From assembly GCA_019353055.1 (NCBI GenBank), contig JABAHL010000007.1, forward strand, positions 1 to 64,000: DNA of 64,000 nucleotides, read 5' to 3'. The DNA comes from Faucicola osloensis_C. Lineage in GTDB: Bacteria; Pseudomonadota; Gammaproteobacteria; Pseudomonadales; Moraxellaceae. This document shows positions 54,655 through 61,256 of the stretch, in pieces (the first letter of the stretch is position 1; each line of letters starts with the position of its first letter). The notes under the pieces were generated by a model. It worked only from the letters and a program-made list of their open reading frames with translations, was not told where the DNA came from and ran no database searches. The position numbers and the translations under genes were made by a program.

Positions 54655-55860
54655 CTACTCTACTGGATAACTCATGACTTTTTTAAAAGTTGCACTAAAC
54701 ATAATATCTTTGTAAGCGTTACTGGGGTCTTTATCAAAAGAACTTAAAAACATTGGGATATTCTTAAATTCATTTCTAACTTTGCCTATAATTTCAGCCT
54801 TTTTATTATTCGAAAGGCTTTCATAATAAGACATAAAATCATTATTTATCTTTTTTTCTTGGGCTAATTTTTCAATTTCAGATTGTGCTAAAAGCTTTTC
54901 TTGTTCAATACTAGCGAGAACTTTAGCATTTTGAGCATTATAATCATCTGCTTGCTTATCAATATCCCCAAGCCCCCATTTTTCAGCCATTGCCTTTTTG
55001 TGAATATTTGCTTTATGTTTGTCATCAACGATATTGTTATTAACAATATATTTTTCAGCCATTGATTTAATTATTGCTATTTCATTGTTGGTCAAGCCAC
55101 TATTCGTAATATCAGTAAGTGTGTCTTGATTAGCGAGTTTCACCCCTGTCAAATCTTTTTTCTTGTTGTCGATAACTTGTTTCTTATTGGTAATCTTAAA
55201 TTTAAAGCCCGTTATTTCTCGACCAGTCTTTTGCTGACAACAAGTGACTTCAAAATCGGTTTTCTCATTTATTTCATTAATTGCAACATTTAGTACACGA
55301 GCCTTAAAATTTGATATTTTAGTGTATTCACTGGGCGCAATCCCCAATTGAAAACGAAACTTTTCTAATTCAAATTCTGGAGTTTCTTTTTTTTTCACCC
55401 ATTGTTTTAATAACTCATACAACCTTACAGAGTAACGACTTTTTAAAGGTGCTATCTGTTCAAGATAGTAACTTGTAAATGGGTCATTATTACCGTCAAT
55501 ACGAGAAATGCCTTTTACCACAATTGTACTAAAGCGGATGCCTAAAGCGTTTTCACCGTTCAAATATTCAACGGATTGAATCCAACGTGTTTTTTCTGGT
55601 TTGCCGTTTTCATTAATAATAGTAAATTGGCGAGCAAACAGTGATTTTTCAGCTTCGAGCAAAGCTTGGTGAGCCGAAACTCTATCAACATCAAATAGCT
55701 TTGCATAATCACTAGCAGAAATGATTACTTTGGTATCAGACGAAAAAATCGGATTTTCACGAAAACGAACAATACCCATGTGTATTAGCCGATTTTCTAT
55801 CAAGTCTAAGTTGTGCATTGCTTCGTTAAGTCTATTCGTTTTAACAACCAATTCTTTCAT
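54655..55860 (-). CDS. Plasmid replication initiator protein (Rep_3 / RepB family)
   Basis: 401 aa. Two winged-helix-type domains: first at about 1-130 (VVKTNRLNEAMHNLDLIENRL, SDYAKLFDVDRVSAHQALLEA, IRFSTIVVKGIS), second at about 130-225 (YYLEQIAPLKSRYSVRLYELLKQW, FRFQLGIAPSEYTKISNFKARVLNVAINEINEKTDF). This is the Rep_3 layout of iteron-binding initiators in Moraxellaceae plasmids. The C-terminal 170 residues are a charged helical extension. The iteron array is directly upstream of its start. Confidence 0.92.
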   Translation of the reverse strand: MKELVVKTNRLNEAMHNLDLIENRLIHMGIVRFRENPIFSSDTKVIISASDYAKLFDVDRVSAHQALLEAEKSLFARQFTIINENGKPEKTRWIQSVEYLNGENALGIRFSTIVVKGISRIDGNNDPFTSYYLEQIAPLKSRYSVRLYELLKQWVKKKETPEFELEKFRFQLGIAPSEYTKISNFKARVLNVAINEINEKTDFEVTCCQQKTGREITGFKFKITNKKQVIDNKKKDLTGVKLANQDTLTDITNSGLTNNEIAIIKSMAEKYIVNNNIVDDKHKANIHKKAMAEKWGLGDIDKQADDYNAQNAKVLASIEQEKLLAQSEIEKLAQEKKINNDFMSYYESLSNNKKAEIIGKVRNEFKNIPMFLSSFDKDPSNAYKDIMFSATFKKVMSYPVE

Positions 55861-55937
55861 TATGATACCGCCAAATTTCAGCTAGTTAATTTCTCATAGA
55901 GAACATTATACTACAAATATTTTTCACGTATCATATT

Positions 55938-56083
55938 GTTAGGTAAATGTAGTCATATTTTAGATTTATAATAGGATACAAATATTTTCAATGTATCTTA
56001 TTGTTAGGTAAAAGTAGTACAATGGTTAGGTAAAAGTAGCTTAATCGTTAGGTAAATGTAGCATAGTTGTTAGGTAAATGTAG
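55938..56083 (+). repeat. Iteron array, candidate plasmid origin of replication
   Basis: Five direct repeats of GTTAGGTAAATGTAG or its variant with AAAG in place of AATG. Starts are 55938, 56003, 56025, 56047 and 56069; the last four have an exact 22-bp period (two helical turns). Positioned 78-223 bp upstream of the Rep ATG, as expected for an iteron-controlled origin. An inverted copy lies at 56295-56309. Confidence 0.9.
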
Positions 56084-56882
56084 CACAATGCTTTCTGAAA
56101 TCAGCCACCAGTGCGGTCTGACGGTTACTGAAAAGCTTTTAAAAGTCTTTAAAAGATTTTAAAAGAAAAAAAATCCTGTTTTTTGATAAAGGTCAGAGAA
56201 GAAATATTATCCTGGATGCTACACTGGCAGCGAGTTTAATGTCAGAAATGGTTAAATCCCTAAAAAATTAATTGCGTATATGCAAATAATAAAGCTACAT
56301 TTACCTAACAACTTAATCAAAAAAATAGAGATTTTAAAGTCGGATGAGGTGAAGGGTTTGAATCTATCTATCGAAGTGAAACTTTTTTTGATTGTAGCGG
56401 TAAAGGTCATGGGTGGTAAGAGTGTAAATATCGCTATCGAACAGAGATTTACTTTACGACAGCGAAAAATCGCCCCTTGCCTTGTCTGACCTTATCCACT
56501 AGAGCCACCAGTTACCCAAGTACGATAGCCTAAGTCCGACTAATTACTCCATCCAACCCACCTATCTATGTCATCAGAGAACCAAACAATCACAGCAACC
56601 CGTTTTTTAGTTTTTTTAGCGGTGTTTGGTAACTTTAGCTAGTTGGGTACTATATCGAGCAGAAAAAGACGTAGCGAAGCCGACATCGCTTTCTGGCACA
56701 AATTCACCCAGAGCCACCGCCACGACAGCAAACTACCCATATAGCCAGTTTTTACTCTTTTAAGGGTATATCCTAGCAGGACAATAAAATCTCCTTAAAA
56801 ATCCTATTATATTGTCTCGTTTAGTGGTAAATTACTATCCTAAAAGAATTAGTCTTATTAGCACACCCTAACAGGATAAAAA
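56084..56882. other. AT-rich origin region and leader of the serine recombinase
   Basis: About 800 bp with no convincing gene. It contains repeated TTTAAAAG units at about 56136-56165 (possible unwinding element), an inverted iteron at 56295-56309, and TTATCCACT at 56492-56500, one mismatch from a DnaA box. An inverted pair GACAATA (56780-56786) / TATTGTC (56810-56816) could be part of a res-like site for the recombinase. A 69-codon frame at 56280 contains the iteron itself and is not called. Confidence 0.5.
56295..56309 (-). repeat. Inverted iteron copy
   Basis: CTACATTTACCTAAC, the exact reverse complement of the 15-bp iteron core, about 210 bp beyond the direct array. Single inverted iterons can serve as operator or as handcuffing site in related replicons (inference). 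Confidence 0.75.
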
Positions 56883-57623
56883 ATGCGAATTTTTGCCTAT
56901 TTGCGAGCGAGTACCAACAGACAAGATGCTGAAAGAGCCAAACAATCACTCAAAGAATTGGTCGCCAGTTATAACCGAGAAATATCTCATTACTATATTG
57001 AGAATATGAGTGGCACCAAACTTGATCGACCTGAACTTAATCGTTTAATTGAGAATAGTGAAATTGATGAGTATGGTAGAGGTGATATTTTACTTATCGA
57101 AAGCATGGACAGACTTACTCGTCTAAATAACAATGACTGGGATATCTTAAACGGCAGGCTCAAAGCCAATGGCATTAAATTGGTGGTATTAAGTCTACCA
57201 ACGACTCATCGACGATTAGACATCCAATATCAAGACGACCCCTCACTCAATTTGATTGATACTCTATTATTTGAAGTCTGGGCAAGTGGCGCAAGAGAAG
57301 ACTATGAAAAACGTCGCTATCGTCAACGCCAAGGCATTGATAATCTCAAAGCCCAAAATCCTGCTGAATATGCCAGAAAATACAAAGGCAAACAGCCTAA
57401 CACTAAAAACTACGAAAAAATACTCAAGTTACTCGATAATGGGCTAGGCTATAAAGATATTAAAGAAAGTTTAGGGGTAAGCGGTACAACCATCGCCAAT
57501 GCCAAACGCTGGCGGAATCAGCAAATCATCGATAAAGACAAAGATATGATACCAATGTTTGCTGAGTCTGACCTTGCACAGCCAGCTAAAGTGGTGAAAA
57601 GGGGTAGAAAGCCATTTTTATAG
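56883..57623 (+). CDS. Serine recombinase / resolvase
   Basis: 246 aa. N-terminal catalytic domain with nucleophile Ser10 in FAYLRASTNRQDAERAKQSL, the conserved MDRLTRL segment with active-site Arg, and a long helix. C-terminal HTH of resolvase type at about 175-215 (KILKLLDNGLGYKDIKESLGVSGTTIANAKRW). Small-plasmid resolvases of this type keep replicons monomeric. It looks intact, unlike its relative at 58857-59060. Confidence 0.9.
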   Translation: MRIFAYLRASTNRQDAERAKQSLKELVASYNREISHYYIENMSGTKLDRPELNRLIENSEIDEYGRGDILLIESMDRLTRLNNNDWDILNGRLKANGIKLVVLSLPTTHRRLDIQYQDDPSLNLIDTLLFEVWASGAREDYEKRRYRQRQGIDNLKAQNPAEYARKYKGKQPNTKNYEKILKLLDNGLGYKDIKESLGVSGTTIANAKRWRNQQIIDKDKDMIPMFAESDLAQPAKVVKRGRKPFL

Positions 57624-57670
57624 TCAATGTTTGTGCACTATCATTCAGCCCATAAATCTATTATAATCAA

Positions 57671-57690
57671 TGCTATCACATATGATAGCA
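57671..57690. promoter_or_regulatory. Palindrome at the toxin-antitoxin promoter (operator candidate)
   Basis: TGCTATCA-CATA-TGATAGCA, an 8-bp perfect inverted repeat ending six bases before the ATG of the PIN protein gene. The position fits autoregulation by the ribbon-helix-helix antitoxin. Inferred. Confidence 0.6.
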
Positions 57691-57696
57691 TTTTTT

Positions 57697-58134
57697 ATGA
57701 ATATTATTTTAGATACTAACATCCTGGTTGGTGCATGCCTTGGCTCACGCTATGACAATTTGGTCATTCGAGGCTGTTTAACAGGGGATTTTAAGCCGTT
57801 AGTTAGCCATGCACTTTTATTTGAGTATGAAGACTTGATAGGTCGAGCCTCAGTATTTGAGCATCCCGTTGCGCTAGACTTTGCAGAAAGAGAAATACTA
57901 TTTAATGCGTTATATTCAGTGTGTCGGTTAATTGATGTCAGCTATCTATGGCGACCAAATTTAAAGGATGAAGGCGATAACTTTATTGTGGAACTAGCGG
58001 TTGCTGGGAATGCTAATTATATTGTGACCAAGAATTTAAAAGACTTTCGCCAAAGCGAACTTGTATTTGATAGCTTTAAAGTGATTACCCCTAAACAATT
58101 ATTGGAGAACCCAGATGTCCGTTATCACACTTAG
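57697..58134 (+). CDS. PIN-domain toxin, putative toxin-antitoxin system
   Basis: 145 aa from ATG 57697-57699. PIN nuclease fold of the COG1569 type: first acidic motif IILDTNILVGACLG (Asp6), LLFEYEDLI (Glu), and DEGDNFIVELAVAGNANYIVTKNLKDFR with the later Asp residues that bind metal. Probably an RNase. The end overlaps the antitoxin start by 20 nt, so they are coupled. Toxin first is the reverse of most TA operons. Confidence 0.85.
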   Translation: MNIILDTNILVGACLGSRYDNLVIRGCLTGDFKPLVSHALLFEYEDLIGRASVFEHPVALDFAEREILFNALYSVCRLIDVSYLWRPNLKDEGDNFIVELAVAGNANYIVTKNLKDFRQSELVFDSFKVITPKQLLENPDVRYHT

Positions 58135-58369
58135 AGTCACTGACGATAAACATGAACGCATCAAAAACCTTGCAGTATCTCGTGGGATCAGTGTTAATAA
58201 ATTGATTGATGAAGCCATGACATTGATGATTGCCAAGTACGATATTGAAACACGATTTAAAGCCCGAGCCGCTAAAGGCAATGTCGATGCAGGTATTGCA
58301 CTACTGGATAAAGTCCTAGAAAAACGAGAAGCTTATGATAAAGCGTTAGACGATGCTTTAACCAGATAA
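58115..58369 (+). CDS. Ribbon-helix-helix antitoxin
   Basis: 84 aa. N-terminal strand plus helices MSVITLRVTDDKHERIKNLAVSRGISVNKLIDEAM, a CopG/Arc-type DNA-binding domain, followed by an acidic helical C-terminus that should wrap the PIN partner. Start inside the toxin gene. Its TAA stop (58367-58369) is directly followed by the IS256-type end at 58370. Confidence 0.85.
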   Translation: MSVITLRVTDDKHERIKNLAVSRGISVNKLIDEAMTLMIAKYDIETRFKARAAKGNVDAGIALLDKVLEKREAYDKALDDALTR

Positions 58370-58420
58370 GAGACTGTAAAATATTTTGTGTAAACCCAAT
58401 TTTAATACGAGGATTTACAC
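58370..58420 (+). mobile_element. Solitary left end of the IS256-family element (remnant)
   Basis: 51 bp nearly identical to the left end of the complete IS at 49011-49061 (two mismatches, at CACA versus TACG near 58408), in the same orientation. It includes the whole 27-bp terminal repeat. No transposase follows. It begins at the base after the antitoxin stop codon. Confidence 0.88.
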
Positions 58421-58628
58421 TGAAACAGAATGCCAGCGATTTAGGGTATCCCTTTCCAAGCTAAAAGATAATAGTCTTTTGCTAGTTTCTAGGTTTGCCT
58501 GATGAATTACATGGGTAAAGATCGACTTTGGTCATTCGCTATTGTGACAAGGCGCGTAGTTAAATTACTAAACTCTTCACAAGTCATGTATTATGCCAAT
58601 TTACGCCATTTTCTAAGGGTCAAAGATA

Positions 58629-58840
58629 ATGATAGGCATAATAATTCTAGTGATTCTGATAATCGGGGTCTGTTCATTATTCTGTGCTGTCTTAATGTAT
58701 GCTTTGGCAAATAGTACAACCAATCAAGATGACAAAAAAATAATTATAAAAAAGCCAAAATCGCTTTTTATATTTCATTACTAATTCTAGGTGGCCTAGC
58801 ATTACTATATTTTATGATAATTTCTATGCTAACTAGCTAA
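58629..58840 (+). pseudogene. Two-helix small membrane protein gene with a frameshift
   Basis: From ATG 58629: MIGIIILVILIIGVCSLFCA and a polar segment ending NQDDKK at an A7 run (58734-58740). The other frame then continues KKAKIAFYISLLILGGLALL and so on to a stop at 58838-58840, a clear second membrane helix. One missing A would restore a 70-aa, two-helix protein. Either a real mutation, slippage or a sequencing error in the homopolymer. No family recognised. Confidence 0.55.
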
Positions 58841-58856
58841 TTAAAATATTCGTGGG

Positions 58857-59060
58857 TTAGAAGAATTTATCTGCTGTATCTGGGGTAACCCCAAGTAGCT
58901 CATTGGGTTTTGGTCGCTCAAGTTTTGCGCCACTTTCATTTTCAACATAAAACTTAGCAATAACCAAGTGATGCGCATTGGCAAAATCAACAAGACTCTG
59001 TTTAGCGCGTTCAGCATTTTGCTCGGCAGTACTTGCTCCTAAATAAGCTCTAACAAACAT
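58857..59060 (-). pseudogene. Truncated serine recombinase (N-terminal fragment)
   Basis: 67 codons. FVRAYLGASTAEQNAERAKQ matches the N-terminus of small-plasmid resolvases and the intact one at 56883, but the conserved Arg two residues before the catalytic Ser is Gly here. The protein ends after KLERPKPNELLG with an unrelated tail; the rest of the catalytic domain and the HTH are lost. Confidence 0.8.
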
Positions 59061-59183
59061 TTTTATCTCTTTTTACGTTAGTTTGGGTCATACTGCTAAA
59101 TTAAATCAGTTAGGGTTATAAGTAAACGTAAAATAGAGATTTATTTGATATTTTTTTAAGTTAATTTGGGTGTACCCTATATA

Positions 59184-59491
59184 GGGGTCAGCACAGAATT
59201 CGGAGAAAATAGCACGCTAAGCGTTTTATCTTGAATTTAAATTATTGATATTTAAATAATCTTTTTTATTGTCTAAGAAATAGCAATTTGTTTAAAAAGC
59301 TAAAATTTTTGGTTTTATATTTTTTGAATACTACACAAGTATTTAAACACTTTTGATTGGGTTTTATCGGTTTTTAATGGTTAAAACACAATGTCTATAA
59401 AACCATCGTTTTCTAGACAGTATTTTCAATCATAAAAAGACCAAACAAATTTCCTTAGCGTGCTATTTTCTCCAAATTCTGTACTGACCCC
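59184..59491. mobile_element. MITE-like element with 38-bp inverted repeats and 6-bp target duplication
   Basis: 308 bp. Left repeat 59184-59221 (starts GGGGTCAGCACAGAATTC), right repeat 59454-59491 (complement starts GGGGTCAGTACAGAATTT); 36 of 38 positions match. It is flanked by the direct repeat TATATA at 59178-59183 and 59492-59497. The 230-bp interior is very AT-rich with no open frame. This is the form of a non-autonomous element moved by a transposase supplied elsewhere; that transposase is not in the window. Confidence 0.8.
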
Positions 59492-59497
59492 TATATA

Positions 59498-59911
59498 AAA
59501 CAAAAACGTTTTTAATGATTGTTAATGAAGCTGCTAAAAGTCAAATAAAAATCGCGGGTAAACAATCAAGTGCTGGCACAAGTTCAGCAGGTTCTTTGTT
59601 ACAAAAGCCAATTAAAATTAGTTTTTTAGTACTGAGCTGCATTATGGTCAATGTCTCATTTTAAAGTCAAATGGCAATAACGGTGAACTTAAAAGTAAGG
59701 GTTGATAAAACAGCGAAAGCTTGTCGATGGCAGCAAGTACTATGTAACAAAAGAAGTCTTAAGACAATTTAAATTGAATTTATGTGGATTTAGATAAGTA
59801 GTTATTAACTCATTTATATCACTGTGATACACTGATTTAATACAACAAACCTTACTGTACCTATCGTTTGGGGTTGATATAATATAGAGCAACTTCATCT
59901 GGGGTAAACTT
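59498..59911. other. Intergenic region with a gene remnant
   Basis: About 410 bp. No intact gene. Holds the short coding-like remnant at 59664-59797 and then AT-rich sequence that should carry the promoter of the gene at 59912. Confidence 0.4.
59664..59797 (+). pseudogene. Frameshifted remnant of a plasmid-type DNA-binding protein (tentative)
   Basis: Two adjoining frames read KSNGNNGELKSKG and then LIKQRKLVDGSKYYVTKEVL with QFKLN before the stop at 59795-59797. The second part looks like the wing/C-terminal end of a small helix-turn-helix protein. One base lost around 59700 separates them. No start or first helix seen. Assignment weak. Confidence 0.3.
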
Positions 59912-60133
59912 ATGGCATATAAAATTGTTAAAACTAGAAAAGGTAGATTAGTCCGCGTTCAAACTCCATCATACGGTGTTGTTGATGGTGTTGCTGGTGC
60001 TTATACTAGTCCAAACTATATTCCCGTTCAAAATTTAGACTTCACACCAGGTACTGACCAATATAGACGTGCCATTAATGAGCGTTTGAGTCGAATTGCT
60101 GAGGCTTATAAAAAAGAAGTAAGTTATGCTTGA
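59912..60133 (+). CDS. Small hypothetical protein in a two-gene unit
   Basis: 73 aa, no membrane segment, basic N-terminus (AYKIVKTRKGRLVRVQTP) and a helical C-terminus (DQYRRAINERLSRIAEAYKKE). GGGGT upstream is a plausible ribosome site. It overlaps the start of the DUF2335-like gene by 8 bp, so both are co-translated. No family recognised. Confidence 0.55.
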   Translation: MAYKIVKTRKGRLVRVQTPSYGVVDGVAGAYTSPNYIPVQNLDFTPGTDQYRRAINERLSRIAEAYKKEVSYA

Positions 60134-60695
60134 TAATGGAGAAAAAACAAACTCTCAGAAAACAGTTAATGAAGAAAAAACAAATGGTGAGAAGGAAAAT
60201 CTCAGCGAACTTGAATATTATGAACCAACAATAGAGTTACAAGAGCCTCGTGTACCCTTTGTTCCACAAGCTATACAGAATAATATTCATTTACCCTCTA
60301 CGCTACCGGCTCAAGATATGGTGTTGTTACAGCAACATTATCCACACGCCATTGAGGAAATTTTTGCTAGACAAAAACAAGAGCAAGATTTTACTCATCA
60401 TATTGTTCAATCTCAACATGACTTACAGGTTAAAATTACTGATAGAAACATTGCTATCAGTAAAGAACAGTATCAGCATAACACTGGAAAATTGATTCTT
60501 GTCTCTTCCTTTATCTTTCTATTAATTGGGGGAGCACTCTATTTATTTATAAAAGATAAAACCGCTGGTGGTATAACTTTAGCTATACTTGCCTGTATTT
60601 TAGGTAGTATATTTGTTTTGGGTCAATTTCCTACTGGTGTTTTTGATGCTATTTTTGGTAGAAACAAACGTTTACCCAATGATATAGAAGAATAA
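60126..60695 (+). CDS. DUF2335-like predicted membrane protein
   Basis: 189 aa. A polar, acidic N-terminus (1-55), a conserved-looking segment LQQHYPHAIEEIFARQKQEQDFTHHIVQSQ (about 68-97), a helical stalk, then two membrane helices (about 122-140 and 147-166) and a short polar tail. The segment before the helices fits DUF2335 proteins, which are often found in prophages and mobile islands; their function is unknown. Confidence 0.7.
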   Translation: MLDNGEKTNSQKTVNEEKTNGEKENLSELEYYEPTIELQEPRVPFVPQAIQNNIHLPSTLPAQDMVLLQQHYPHAIEEIFARQKQEQDFTHHIVQSQHDLQVKITDRNIAISKEQYQHNTGKLILVSSFIFLLIGGALYLFIKDKTAGGITLAILACILGSIFVLGQFPTGVFDAIFGRNKRLPNDIEE

Positions 60696-60716
60696 AAATG
60701 GACTAAATTATGGGAA

Positions 60717-60746
60717 TGTAAAATTTTCTGTACAAGTTTAATTTTA
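60717..60746 (+). repeat. Possible diverged IS-end remnant
   Basis: 30 bp beginning TGTAAAATTTTCTGTACA agree at about 22 positions with the IS left end at 49016-49045. Much weaker than the copy at 58370 and AT-rich, so it may be chance. Confidence 0.25.
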
Positions 60747-60774
60747 TATTAAAACATTTGTTTTTATTGAAAAT

Positions 60775-60802
60775 AAAAACCGCTGATTTCTCAGCGGTTT
60801 AA
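60775..60802. terminator. Terminator between the DUF2335-like unit and the ubiquitin-like cassette
   Basis: AAACCGCTGA (60777-60786) and TCAGCGGTTT (60791-60800) form a perfect 10-bp stem with a 4-nt loop, with A-rich sequence upstream and T/A after. It sits between convergent units and may act on both. Confidence 0.75.
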
Positions 60803-60923
60803 TCATGTTTGCCTTTCAATAATAATCACTAACATCTATTTAAATCACAACCCTTAAACTTAACCAATCAATATGAATACCTTAATTTACAGTATTTTTC
60901 AAAAATTAATGTTGAGTTTTATA

Positions 60924-61256
60924 TTACTTACACCAAATAATTCTTCCGCTCTTAATCCAAAAATGAGACTTGCAGCCACGTTTTAAAAATACTGACGGAT
61001 GGAGTGTAATTTTACCTTTAGAATTCAAACTTATATCCCATCTTGGTTTGGCTTCTTCAATAATCGGCAGCTCTATGATATAGCCACATCCACATGGGCA
61101 CTTTAAACCCACACACCAAGTCTCATCACTCTCTATAGCTACTACTATAGTTCTTATAGGCATTTTTTTAGGTAATGAGTCCCCATTTACAATTAATGTT
61201 GAACGGGCAAGAAACTTATCTAAAATTAGAGTTGAGTATTTAAAAAGAATATTCAT
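60924..61256 (-). CDS. DUF6527-type zinc-binding protein of a ubiquitin-like cassette
   Basis: 110 aa. Basic/hydrophobic N-terminus, then VKCPCGCG-like cluster LKCPCGCGYIIELPI (Cys53, 55, 57), RWDISLNSKGKITLHPSVFLK, and the C-terminal CKSHFWI ... GRIIWC (Cys95, His98, Cys109), which would complete a metal site. Such small proteins occur downstream of bacterial E1/JAB genes; the role (perhaps target or RING-like adaptor) is not established. Its ATG overlaps the stop of the JAB-E1 gene as ATGA, so it is part of the same operon. Confidence 0.75.
   Translation of the reverse strand: MNILFKYSTLILDKFLARSTLIVNGDSLPKKMPIRTIVVAIESDETWCVGLKCPCGCGYIIELPIIEEAKPRWDISLNSKGKITLHPSVFLKRGCKSHFWIKSGRIIWCK

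Noticed and set aside
56280..56489. 69-codon frame in the origin region
   Set aside because: It contains an inverted iteron in its first codons and lacks a ribosome site or recognisable domain; better explained as origin DNA.
58502..58714. 70-codon frame overlapping the frameshifted two-helix protein
   Set aside because: The other frame gives two well-formed membrane helices; this one has no coherent composition and no start signal.
60126..60695. Holin-like protein because of the two helices
   Set aside because: The long polar N-terminus and the segment before the helices fit a DUF2335-like protein better; no lysis genes nearby.
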